From Rickettsia typhi (GTDB lineage Bacteria > Pseudomonadota > Alphaproteobacteria > Rickettsiales > JABSSG01), in NCBI GenBank assembly GCA_945905715.1, contig CAMDPW010000005.1, positions 1 to 51,154 of the forward strand: a DNA stretch of 51,154 nucleotides. The letters are read 5' to 3'. A model generated the notes under the pieces. The model was not told the DNA's origin, did not search any database, and saw nothing but the letters and a program-made list of their open reading frames with translations. Of the stretch, positions 21,141-29,507 are shown piece by piece (within the stretch, counting starts at the first letter, position 1; each line of letters begins with the position of its first letter). The position numbers and the translations under genes are program-made.

Positions 21141-23870
21141 ATGTCAAAAAGTAAGTTTGCATCAATCGGAGAAGAAATAGCACAAGATTATAATGGTGAA
21201 ACAGATTTTGTTACTTATCCTCATTTTTCTCAATACTCTAATGAGCGACAAGGGGCGGTAATGGCTTTACAAGAAATGGTTACAAAAGAGGTGACCAGGC
21301 TGGTGGAGAGCGACCCTAATAAATACGCATCGGTACCTATAGAAGATCTTCAGGCTGCTGTCGTTGACAAGTTCTATACTAACGCAAATTTTGCGAAAGT
21401 TGAAAAATTTCTAGTAGAGAACGCGCATGATCCAAGTGAAAGCACTTGGATACCGAGCCGACTCGGTGGTAATAAAGGTATAAATCATAATTACAAACCA
21501 ACTGATGATCCTACTAATATAAGTAATCCAGCTAAAAATGCATTTACTCGAAATGCAGACATGATAGCAATGGTAGAAGAAACGGTGCAAGCTGGAGTTG
21601 CAGCAGCTGAGCTTACTCACAGAGAGAATATAGCAGCAGTGGTTGCTGGTCCGGTGCAGGAAACATTTGATAATCAAAGTATTATTCCTACTGGATATAC
21701 TGCTGAACGCAGAGGAGTTGCTGATGCTTTACAAGAGATGGTTGCCGAGCAAGTAACAGCACTCAAAGAAAATGCTGCATACAAAGATATACCTCCCCAC
21801 ACTCTTCAGAGACATGTTCTTGAGACATTACAGACCACTGAAAATCTTTCGGCAATTCAAACTTTTTTAGCTAAAAAAGCACCAAAAGCTAGAGAAGATA
21901 GAGGCGTTACGAGTAAAGTTATGGGTGCCGTATTACCTGAGGGTTTAGGCGGGCGTCATGGCATAGGTCGAGATGCAGCTAAAGAAGCGTTTTCTAGTGA
22001 TAGTGGAATGGTAGCTTTAGTAAGAAATGCTGTTGATGTTGGAGGTCAAGCGGCGATAGCACTAGTAAGTCAAGCGCCTATAGCTCATCAAGAACAAGTT
22101 TTAAGTGGAGTAGGAGTAAGTCAAGCGCCATCAAGCTTATCTGTAGTTCAAGAAAGCGCTGCTACCAATATTCGTGAAACAACGAAAACAAGAAATAATA
22201 GAAAAGCCATAATGCAAACAGCAGAACAATCTCTTACTGCTTATGAAAAAACAGTCGGTATAAGTAAGACCAGCTATCAAGATCTCGCTAGACGATTGAA
22301 TGATTACCGCATTTCTATTCCTAGAATTGAAAGAGACGTAAGACAACTTAGCGAAGAGATTGCTGCTGGCCAGGATAAAGAAAATGAACTAAATAAGCAA
22401 AAATTAAAATTAGCCACAGTGAAAATGGATATTGTAAGACTTGAGAATCGTCTTTTTAAAGGTAAGGAAACCGGTGGTCAATTTCACGAAGCTATGCAAG
22501 TTTTACTTGATGCGAAAGTAGCTGTTACTAAAGGTGCTATCTCTAAAAAAGATATCGCCGCTAGAAATGAAGTAGTATTAGAAGCGGCAAAACATCGTAT
22601 AGCTCTAGAAAATGCAAATTTAGCAAAGTTAGAAAAACAAATGGACGTGCTAGGTCAGAAAATAGCAACGATTATTGATGGCACTACTATTGATCCTAAA
22701 TTATTAGCACAGTATCAACAAACAGCCACAGAGTTAGTAAAGAGTAATAACAGTAGAAATGAGGCCATGACTCAAATTGTTGGTATAAATTATTCTCATG
22801 ATGATACGCGTTATAAGCAACATAAAGCTCAACAAACTAAACTTCAAAATGAAGTCCAAGCAAAAACAACGCTTGTGAATCATTATGAGCAAGCTAAATC
22901 TTTAAAGAATTTGTCTGAATGCAAAGCGTTTTTGATTACAGAAAGACAAGTAATAGAAGCAACTGATCAAGTAATTAGCACTAAAGGTAGCAGCAATTTT
23001 GCTCATTCAAAATTTCTTAAAACACCGAAGGAACCCTCCAATGTGGAAGAGGCTACACCATATGAGTTGTGGCTGCGTAAAAAAGCGGAAAATGAACATG
23101 ATACAAAAGCTGGTACTACTGGTATAAAATTTGCAGATTTAGCTTCTGAAGAGCAATACAAAGTGCATAAAGGTTATGTACGAGAAAATACTGTGAAGGA
23201 GATAAATAATTATGGTGGTAACAGCATTACACCTGATCGTAGTTCTGGGGGTTTATCGTTTAAATCACAAGGTAGCAGCAGATCTGTTGAAGTTTCACAA
23301 AGATCACCGTTAGACCCAGTGGAGATCAATATTGATTCTGCTGATCCAAAAATGAACACTATACTCCATATTAAACATCGAGGAACTCATGGTCAATTGC
23401 TTGAGGCTTGTGATTTGATAGAAATCAAAGATGGTCGAATTGTTTCGATTATTCAAAATACTGGACCTGGCGCCGGTACATCACGTTTAAACATGAAATC
23501 TTTGAGGGCGTTACAACGTAAACTAGATAATGATCTTGTAAGAGGCGTTCAAGCGCAATCGCCCGACGAACAAGTTGTGCCGTCAGTAGCTAGTACTGTT
23601 CCAACTCTTCGAGACACTCCAGAACAAGTTGTGCCGTCAGTAGCTAGTACTGTTCCAACTCTTCGAGACACTCCAGAACAAGTTGTGCCGTCAGTAGCTA
23701 GTACTGTTCCAACTCTTCGAGACACTCCAGAACAAGCGCAGTTGCATACCAGTGCCAGTGCGTTGGTGAGGGGTCTTGTAGTTAACGTCGAATTCCCATC
23801 AAACATAGTATCGCCACCACCACCAACACGACAACCCAGAATAGGAGGTGGAGGTGCTGAAAGACAATAA
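21141..23870 (+). CDS. Large orphan protein with duplicated N-terminal domain, coiled coil and tandem-repeat tail
   Basis: This 909-aa protein starts behind a perfect AGGAGG. An approximately 120-residue unit occurs twice: residues 32-155 and 186-305 share YSNERQGAVMALQEMV versus YTAERRGVADALQEMV, LGG-x-GI and a closing AFxxxxxMxAxV. Residues about 350-620 are a long coiled coil. Near 725-790 lies a segment with THGQLLEACDLIEIKDG (His750) that resembles part of the 510-aa orphan at 17074-18606. Three perfect 18-residue repeats (EQVVPSVASTVPTLRDTP) follow, then a Pro-rich stretch and a Gly-rich end. No signal peptide is seen. The multi-module build and repeats suggest an exported effector or structural protein; function is unknown. 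Confidence 0.78.
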   Translation: MSKSKFASIGEEIAQDYNGETDFVTYPHFSQYSNERQGAVMALQEMVTKEVTRLVESDPNKYASVPIEDLQAAVVDKFYTNANFAKVEKFLVENAHDPSESTWIPSRLGGNKGINHNYKPTDDPTNISNPAKNAFTRNADMIAMVEETVQAGVAAAELTHRENIAAVVAGPVQETFDNQSIIPTGYTAERRGVADALQEMVAEQVTALKENAAYKDIPPHTLQRHVLETLQTTENLSAIQTFLAKKAPKAREDRGVTSKVMGAVLPEGLGGRHGIGRDAAKEAFSSDSGMVALVRNAVDVGGQAAIALVSQAPIAHQEQVLSGVGVSQAPSSLSVVQESAATNIRETTKTRNNRKAIMQTAEQSLTAYEKTVGISKTSYQDLARRLNDYRISIPRIERDVRQLSEEIAAGQDKENELNKQKLKLATVKMDIVRLENRLFKGKETGGQFHEAMQVLLDAKVAVTKGAISKKDIAARNEVVLEAAKHRIALENANLAKLEKQMDVLGQKIATIIDGTTIDPKLLAQYQQTATELVKSNNSRNEAMTQIVGINYSHDDTRYKQHKAQQTKLQNEVQAKTTLVNHYEQAKSLKNLSECKAFLITERQVIEATDQVISTKGSSNFAHSKFLKTPKEPSNVEEATPYELWLRKKAENEHDTKAGTTGIKFADLASEEQYKVHKGYVRENTVKEINNYGGNSITPDRSSGGLSFKSQGSSRSVEVSQRSPLDPVEINIDSADPKMNTILHIKHRGTHGQLLEACDLIEIKDGRIVSIIQNTGPGAGTSRLNMKSLRALQRKLDNDLVRGVQAQSPDEQVVPSVASTVPTLRDTPEQVVPSVASTVPTLRDTPEQVVPSVASTVPTLRDTPEQAQLHTSASALVRGLVVNVEFPSNIVSPPPPTRQPRIGGGGAERQ
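23568..23729 (+). repeat. Three perfect 54-bp tandem repeats inside the 909-aa gene
   Basis: Units at 23568-23621, 23622-23675 and 23676-23729 are identical base for base, each encoding EQVVPSVASTVPTLRDTP. A fourth copy begins (GAACAAG) and then diverges. Complete identity implies a recent expansion or ongoing homogenisation, and the 54-bp period keeps the frame whatever the copy number. Confidence 0.97.
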
Positions 23871-23873
23871 GGT

Positions 23874-23905
23874 AGCAAGTAGTAAGTTATGTTTTACTTC
23901 TTGCT
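23874..23905. terminator. Putative bidirectional terminator between converging genes
   Basis: AGCAAG (23874-23879) pairs with CTTGCT (23900-23905). After one mismatch, AGTAA (23881-23885) pairs with TTACT (23894-23898), leaving a short loop. It lies between two converging stop codons and overlaps the 3' end of the rluC-type gene. T and A runs on either side fit termination in both directions. Confidence 0.55.
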
Positions 23906-24865
23906 TGTAAACTCAAGCTGAGCAAAAGTGTGCTTCATGTGAGTCGGTAGTTCGGCAGTAAAATGGAGAGTTTTACCCATAAAATCTGGAATTGTGATCT
24001 CGCGAGCATGCAGGTGTAATTTGTTACTGTAACCATTAATAAAAGCGTTTGCGCGTCCATATTTGCCATCTCCTAAAATAGGCGTGCCTATTGCCGCAGC
24101 ATGTACACGTAGTTGATGAGTACGGCCAGTAATCGGTAGCATCTCTAGCCAACTAAGCTTATCAGAAGCATGCTGCTGAAGTACGTGGTATTTACTAATT
24201 GCAACTTTGCCATTATCATAATCGATACTAGTCTTTTCGCTATTAAGTATATTTTTTTTTGCGATCGGTAGCTTAATGATCCCGGATTTCTTTTGTGGAA
24301 CACCTATTACAATTGCCCAATATTTCTTAATAATTTCCTTTTGTTTAAAACTAGCAGCAAGTAATTGCGCGGCACGTGCAGTTCTAGCTAGTAGTAGAAT
24401 TCCGCTAGTGTCTTTGTCTAAACGATGAACTAGTTTTGGCTTATTATCAAATGTAAATTTCAAACCTTCAGCTAGGTCATCAATACTGATAACGACTTTA
24501 CTGCCACCTTGCACTGCTAAACCACAAGGCTTATTAAGTACGATAATATCGTCATCTTTATAGATCACACTATCAAGAATTAACAATAGGTTATCTCTAA
24601 AATCTGAGATATTAGTTACACTTTTTTTTAGTGACTTGTTATCGCAATTATTCCAGTTCTGACTGATAGTTATTTGATCATCAGTCACTATCTTATTGTT
24701 GATAGTAGTTTTTTTATCATTGAGTTTAATAAATTTTTTACGAATAAATTTATGAATTAAACTGACTGGAATGTTAGTAAATTTCTTTTTTAGCCAGCGA
24801 TCAATTCGAGTAGGTCCTGTATCACTGCCAACAATTAAGCTAATTTTTTTTATTTTATTTTCCAT
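23894..24865 (-). CDS. rluC: 23S rRNA pseudouridine synthase, RluC-type
   Basis: This 323-aa enzyme converts uridines of 23S rRNA to pseudouridine. An N-terminal S4-like RNA-binding domain (RIDRWLKKKF...LIHKFIRKKFIKLN) precedes the catalytic domain with HRLDKDTSG, whose Asp is the catalytic residue, and later GRTHQLRVHAA and GDGKYG. The GLAVQGGS segment fits RluC better than RluD, but paralogue assignment is not certain. The ATG at 24865 is chosen; a TTG two codons upstream is possible. It converges on the orphan operon. Confidence 0.88.
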   Translation of the reverse strand: MENKIKKISLIVGSDTGPTRIDRWLKKKFTNIPVSLIHKFIRKKFIKLNDKKTTINNKIVTDDQITISQNWNNCDNKSLKKSVTNISDFRDNLLLILDSVIYKDDDIIVLNKPCGLAVQGGSKVVISIDDLAEGLKFTFDNKPKLVHRLDKDTSGILLLARTARAAQLLAASFKQKEIIKKYWAIVIGVPQKKSGIIKLPIAKKNILNSEKTSIDYDNGKVAISKYHVLQQHASDKLSWLEMLPITGRTHQLRVHAAAIGTPILGDGKYGRANAFINGYSNKLHLHAREITIPDFMGKTLHFTAELPTHMKHTFAQLEFTSKK

Positions 24866-24979
24866 AATCAATTACCAATTTTCAGTCATTGTAGTGCTAA
24901 TGGTATCTTCATGCAAGTTAAGTAAAATGCGCTTAAAGTAACAAAATATAATTTTATTTATGTTAACTACTATAGGTTA

Positions 24980-25008
24980 TTGACACTTGTAGTGTAAGCA
25001 TAGAGAAT
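24980..25008 (+). promoter_or_regulatory. Putative promoter with internal inverted repeat upstream of virB6-like gene
   Basis: TTGACA (24980-24985) and GAGAAT (25003-25008) are separated by 17 bases. The inverted repeat ACACT-TGT-AGTGT (24983-24995) lies across the -35 edge and spacer, where a repressor could bind. Transcription would start only about 15-25 bases before the gene. Confidence 0.4.
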
Positions 25009-25037
25009 ATTAGATAAAGAATTGGAAATTGGTCCCA

Positions 25038-27584
25038 GTGTTAAAATTACTATTTGCCATTATCATTATTTGCAGCTCTGCTGGACTATCAGCTGGTAGC
25101 TGTGATCAGTGTCCTTGCGATGGTAAGCCGGTAGCAGAACCAAGCACTACTACTAACTGCAACGTTGGTAAAGACAGTGGCTGCGAATCAGGTTTTTGTG
25201 GTATTATGAATGTTAATTCACCAGTAAATATTTCTAACTTATTCGGTGTAGTACTTAACGATCTTTTAGATCTCGGTACTCCTACCTATGTGCTCGATCG
25301 TTTATCCTCAGTGATCTTAGGGGATGCAAATACTGAGGGTGCATATGTATCAATTAATAATTGCAACGGTGATTGGCTTAATTGTCAACCTTATGTTTAT
25401 ATTTGTAGTAATAACCTTCAATGTCCCTACTCTCAATGTAGCAAAGATCGTTTTTGTAGAGCAGAAGAAAATTTTACCATTTTACCTAATAAAAGCAGCG
25501 CATGTAAGGCCAGTCCAAATATGGCCAAACCAGCAGTGAATCAAGATACTTTCTTAACAGACTCTAAAGGAAATCAGCTCTATTGCCCATTAATGCGTGG
25601 TAATATACCAACTAGTGATTTTTGGTTTTATATGTCTGATCAAAGTAATAGCGGTTATTATCAACACTATCCTGATGACGGCGTATTTAATGCAAATTTT
25701 GAGACCACCTTGGGGCTCAATCTTTGGGCAGATTTTCTTAACCTTACTCAGTTTAAAATAGAGTCTCAAGGTGATCAAACTTGCTTGGTTGCGCAGTTTC
25801 CTGGCTTAAGTATATTTATAGAAAACTGGCTAACTATTGGTTGTAAATATGCGCCACCACCCGTAATAACATCTCCGCAATCAGCTACATGTTATACTGC
25901 TAATTCTTGTACAGGATCTGATCTAAAAACCTTATCTAAGTTTACTTTATTAGGACAACTAATGCAGTGTGTAACTGAAACGTTAGCTAATTTATTTGTG
26001 GCTCCGCCGCTTAATTGTGAAAGTGCAGGGCTGATCTTAATTTTTCAACAAAATATGAGGCACATTGTATCTATATTACTTACCTTATACGTGTGTTTAA
26101 TGGGACTGAAAATTCTTGCAGGGGGTGAACTACCTAAAAAGGCTGAGTTTTTTATGTTCATCTTAAAATTTGGGTTGGTAATATATTTTTCAGTTGGTAC
26201 CTTTAATATTCATGATCCCAACTCTTCTAATGAAAATACTAATGGCTTAGTTTTTCTTTATAATAGTGGATTTGCAGTGATGAGCGAGTTAGCTAATAAT
26301 ATCATTAAAGCTGGTAATGAAAGTGATAATAATTTCTGTAATTTTCCACCATTAACAGCTTCATATGATGCAGGCTATGAATATTTAGCATTATGGGATT
26401 CGTTAGATTGTCGCATTGCTAGTTACTTAGGTTTTTTAAGCTTAGAAGATGGCGCAAGTAAAGCTATGTCTGTAATGACTATGATTTGGATTTTTTTTAT
26501 TGGCTTCAATCCAATAATGACTGTGTTTTTAACTGTTTTTGCCTTTTTTATGATCTCTGTGATGTTGTTGTTAGTGAATATTTTTATTTTATCTATGTTT
26601 GGTTTGGCCTTTACCGTTTATATAGGTCCAATATTTGTACCCATGGCATTGTTTGGCTATACTAAGCAATATTTTGAACAGTGGCTTTCACTATTAATAT
26701 CATTTTTATTGCAACCAGCTATAGTCGCTGCAGGTCTTGCTTTGATAATGCTAGTAATAGATCGCCAATTTTATGGAATTTCTCTTGATCAAGATGGTAA
26801 TTACCTAAGTGGCTGTCAATTTGCCATGGTTAAAGCCTCATCTGGTGGTTGGTTTGCGCAATATAGCTCAGCTACCCAAGATACCGCGGCTTGTCAAAAT
26901 AGTCTAGGTTACTTTATTTCATCGATGGAATTATCAGATTTTGGCAAAGTATTTAGTATCATTGGTATAATTTCGGTAGTGCAGCCAAACATTGTTGGCA
27001 TAGATTTAATAAATCAATTTATGACTTTAGCTCTAATGTTATTTATTTTTTATGAGTTTGCTGAAATATTAGCGAGTTTAGCTGCAGATATAACTGGCGG
27101 TATGAATTTAGGTACGTATGCATCTTCTCCTGCTGCAGCCAGAGCATTTTTAGGTAAAATGCTACAAACTACCCAAGCACTTGGTCGTAGAGCAATGGCG
27201 CGCGCTTATAGTGGAGCTAAAACAGGATTAAATGCAGTAACGGCAAAAAGAGCAGGAGTAGTTGCTGCGCCATCTAATCCAGCTAGCGCAGCTAGTGCAT
27301 CAACTCAAGTATCCGCAGCAAGTCTAGCAACAGCGTCATCTAATCAAGCTAGCGCAGCTGCAACTCAAGTATCATCTCCTAGCTCGAGTCTAATAAGAAC
27401 ATCAAGCGACCTAAGAGATGCGGCATTAGCACGGCAAAAAAGCGCAGCAGCACCAGTTTCACCTTCTGACCTAAGAGATGCGGCATTAGCACGGCAAAAA
27501 AGCGCAGCAGCACCAGTTTCACCCTCCAGTACTTTGCCAGTAAAGCCGAGAGGTGGTGCTAGTGGATCATCAACGGTTAAATAA
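25038..27584 (+). CDS. virB6: VirB6/TrbL-like type IV secretion channel protein
   Basis: This protein of about 848 aa fits the extended VirB6 proteins of Rickettsiales, inner-membrane components of the type IV secretion channel. A signal peptide (LKLLFAIIIICSSAGLSAG) precedes a Cys-rich extracytoplasmic region (to about 335). A block of several membrane helices (about 345-390 and 480-585, then 640-685) follows, including the hydrophobic FILSMFGLAFTVYIGPIF core. The tail after 700 is Ala/Ser-rich and ends with two copies of a 20-residue unit. I prefer GTG 25038 as start; TTG 25029 is an alternative, and there is no in-frame ATG. It stands alone here, without virB3, virB4 or other virB6 copies, which is unusual. 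Confidence 0.85.
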   Translation: MLKLLFAIIIICSSAGLSAGSCDQCPCDGKPVAEPSTTTNCNVGKDSGCESGFCGIMNVNSPVNISNLFGVVLNDLLDLGTPTYVLDRLSSVILGDANTEGAYVSINNCNGDWLNCQPYVYICSNNLQCPYSQCSKDRFCRAEENFTILPNKSSACKASPNMAKPAVNQDTFLTDSKGNQLYCPLMRGNIPTSDFWFYMSDQSNSGYYQHYPDDGVFNANFETTLGLNLWADFLNLTQFKIESQGDQTCLVAQFPGLSIFIENWLTIGCKYAPPPVITSPQSATCYTANSCTGSDLKTLSKFTLLGQLMQCVTETLANLFVAPPLNCESAGLILIFQQNMRHIVSILLTLYVCLMGLKILAGGELPKKAEFFMFILKFGLVIYFSVGTFNIHDPNSSNENTNGLVFLYNSGFAVMSELANNIIKAGNESDNNFCNFPPLTASYDAGYEYLALWDSLDCRIASYLGFLSLEDGASKAMSVMTMIWIFFIGFNPIMTVFLTVFAFFMISVMLLLVNIFILSMFGLAFTVYIGPIFVPMALFGYTKQYFEQWLSLLISFLLQPAIVAAGLALIMLVIDRQFYGISLDQDGNYLSGCQFAMVKASSGGWFAQYSSATQDTAACQNSLGYFISSMELSDFGKVFSIIGIISVVQPNIVGIDLINQFMTLALMLFIFYEFAEILASLAADITGGMNLGTYASSPAAARAFLGKMLQTTQALGRRAMARAYSGAKTGLNAVTAKRAGVVAAPSNPASAASASTQVSAASLATASSNQASAAATQVSSPSSSLIRTSSDLRDAALARQKSAAAPVSPSDLRDAALARQKSAAAPVSPSSTLPVKPRGGASGSSTVK
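27408..27527 (+). repeat. Two 60-bp tandem repeats in the virB6-like tail
   Basis: Units 27408-27467 and 27468-27527 are nearly identical at the DNA level and encode DLRDAALARQKSAAAPVSPS twice, differing only in the last few bases. The preceding tail shows looser Ala/Ser/Gln repeats with STQVSAAS and ATQVSSPS, so this part of the protein appears to evolve by repeat gain. Confidence 0.95.
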
Positions 27585-27892
27585 TGCATAAGATGTTCTT
27601 CGTCTGACTTAATAGCGCTGCTTCATAAAACATTACGAGTTTACAGCTAAAGATTGAAAATTATCACTGCAGATAACATAACATGCTATGAAATCAAGAG
27701 TCGCATTTTTTATCATTTGATTTTACTTTCTTTGGAATATTTTAATATTGTTTCTAAGTTTTTTTTTGTAAAGCATAAAAAATATAGTACAAAAATAGCA
27801 ACTAATGCTTTTAAGCTTACAATCCACAAGAGATCTGGTATAATGTACGCTATATTACATATATAGGTAATGATGGATTATATTGGTAGATT
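27585..27892. other. Intergenic gap between virB6-like gene and mla operon
   Basis: This gap contains the mlaE promoter (27816-27844). A 70-codon frame within it lacks a ribosome site and overlaps the promoter, so I do not call it a gene. Nothing else is visible. Confidence 0.55.
27816..27844 (+). promoter_or_regulatory. Putative extended -10 promoter for the mlaE-rlmE operon
   Basis: A perfect TATAAT (27839-27844) is preceded by TGG at the extended -10 position and, 17 bases upstream, by CTTACA (27816-27821). It lies about 50 bases before the mlaE ATG at 27893 and would drive the five-gene operon. Confidence 0.5.
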
Positions 27893-28666
27893 ATGAATTA
27901 CATTGGTTCTATAGGTAAATACATTTTAAATTTGCTAGCAAGCTTTGGTAGCGCAGTGATTTTTAGCTTTTATGCTCTTGTTGGCATTTTTGTAGCACCA
28001 ATATATTTTCGAAAAATTATTGAAAATTTAATCGAGATTGGTTTTTATTCGTTACCAGTAGTTGGTATGACTGCTATTTTTACTGGTGCGGTACTAGTGT
28101 TACAAAGTTATGTTGGCTTTTCTCGTTTTTCGGCTGAAGGATCAATTCCAACGGTAGTGGTACTTTCGATTACCCGCGAGCTTGGTCCAGTGCTTGCTGG
28201 TTTGATGGTGGCAGGTAGAGTCGGCGCAGCTATAGCAGCTGAAATTGCAACAATGAAAGTAACCGAACAAATTGATGCGCTTTCAACCATGGCAGTGAAT
28301 CCAATAAAATATCTAGTAACTCCGCGAGTGATTGCTAGCGTTATCGCGATGCCATGTTTGGTTTTAGTTGCAGATATTGTAGGTATTTTAGGCGGTTATA
28401 TTGTTGCTACTGAAAAACTAGGTTTTAATAAAGCAATTTATTTAAAAAATACTATAAACTATCTAGAATTTATGGATGTGTTTTCAGGATTGGTAAAAGC
28501 TGCTATATTTGGCTTGGTCATTGCCTTAACTGGCTGTTATCACGGTTATACAGCTAGTAAAGGCGCTGCAGGCGTGGGTTCGGCAACTACTAATGCGGTA
28601 GTATCGGCCTCAGTTCTAATTTTAATTTTTAACTATATAGCAACAGAAGTATTCTTTGCAAAATGA
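27893..28666 (+). CDS. mlaE: ABC transporter permease MlaE (phospholipid trafficking)
   Basis: This 257-aa inner-membrane permease belongs to the MlaE/YrbE family, which moves phospholipids between the outer and inner membranes with MlaF. It has five to six membrane segments and the hallmark block ITRELGPVLAGLMVAGRVGA followed by EIATMKVTEQIDAL. The length is typical. Its stop overlaps the mlaF start in an ATGA, which supports translational coupling. No MlaD gene is in the window, so that partner must be elsewhere. Confidence 0.95.
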   Translation: MNYIGSIGKYILNLLASFGSAVIFSFYALVGIFVAPIYFRKIIENLIEIGFYSLPVVGMTAIFTGAVLVLQSYVGFSRFSAEGSIPTVVVLSITRELGPVLAGLMVAGRVGAAIAAEIATMKVTEQIDALSTMAVNPIKYLVTPRVIASVIAMPCLVLVADIVGILGGYIVATEKLGFNKAIYLKNTINYLEFMDVFSGLVKAAIFGLVIALTGCYHGYTASKGAAGVGSATTNAVVSASVLILIFNYIATEVFFAK

Positions 28667-29496
28667 TAACAAAAATGATTAAAAGTAAATTCAAAACTAG
28701 TAGCAAGCAAGTTGCAGTAGGAGGAGATTCTATTCAATCTAAAATAATTATTACAAAATTAACCAAGACATTTGGTAAAAAAATTATTTTAAATGAACTA
28801 GATTTAGAAGTTAAAAAAAATGAATCTTTAGTAATTCTAGGAGGTTCAGGTTCTGGAAAATCAGTATTAATAAAAGCTATAGTAGGTTTATTACAAATTG
28901 ATAGTGGTTCAGTAAAATTTGACGGTAACGAGATTTCAAATTTATCACGCTCAGAGAAAAGTCACTTGATGAGTCGATTTGGTTTTTTATTTCAAGGCGG
29001 TGCCTTATTTGATAGCTTGCGTGTATGGGAGAATGTGTCCTTTTCTTTAATCCACAACAAGAGTATCTCAGTTGCAGAAGCCAAAGATATAGCATTAGCT
29101 AAATTACATTCCGTTGGAATGAATGAAGACATAATGTATCTATTCCCTTCTGAATTATCTGGAGGCATGCAAAAACGTGTAGCTTTGGCACGAGCGATAG
29201 CTACTAATCCTGAAGTAGTGTTTTTTGACGAACCAACAACTGGACTTGATCCAATTATGGCCAACGTGATTAATGATCTTATAATTGGTGTGCGAAACAA
29301 TATAGGCGCTACTACCGTTACTATTACTCATGATATAAATAGCGCTCGTCGCATTGCAACGCGAGTAGCAATGCTTTTTCAAGGCAAAATAACTTGGATT
29401 GGCGATGTACATGATATAGATAAATCAGGTAATTCAGTTTTTGAACAATTCATTAATGGAAAAAGCACCGGCCCAATTAAAGTTGACGTTTCATAG
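28663..29496 (+). CDS. mlaF: ABC transporter ATP-binding protein MlaF
   Basis: This 277-aa ATPase powers the MlaE permease. Motifs are complete: Walker A GGSGSGKS (60-67), signature LSGGMQ (165-170), Walker B VVFFDE (185-190) and the switch His223 in THD. A basic N-terminal extension of about 25 residues precedes the ABC fold. The first ATG overlaps the mlaE stop by four bases; Met5 is a possible alternative start. It forms part of a tightly spaced operon with radA next. Confidence 0.95.
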   Translation: MITKMIKSKFKTSSKQVAVGGDSIQSKIIITKLTKTFGKKIILNELDLEVKKNESLVILGGSGSGKSVLIKAIVGLLQIDSGSVKFDGNEISNLSRSEKSHLMSRFGFLFQGGALFDSLRVWENVSFSLIHNKSISVAEAKDIALAKLHSVGMNEDIMYLFPSELSGGMQKRVALARAIATNPEVVFFDEPTTGLDPIMANVINDLIIGVRNNIGATTVTITHDINSARRIATRVAMLFQGKITWIGDVHDIDKSGNSVFEQFINGKSTGPIKVDVS

Positions 29497-29507
29497 GAAG
29501 TTATAAT

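Noticed and set aside
23568-23729. Regularly spaced direct repeats as a possible CRISPR array
   Set aside because: The 54-bp units are contiguous with no spacers, stay in frame within a gene, and no cas gene is present.
23549-23878. 109-codon minus-strand frame over the tail of the 909-aa gene
   Set aside because: It is the mirror of the 54-bp repeats in the real gene and has no start signal.
27654-27866. 70-codon plus-strand frame between virB6 and mlaE
   Set aside because: It has no ribosome site, low-complexity composition, and overlaps the likely mlaE promoter.
29155-29412. Minus-strand frames over mlaF and radA
   Set aside because: They lie wholly opposite well-supported conserved genes and carry no recognisable motifs.
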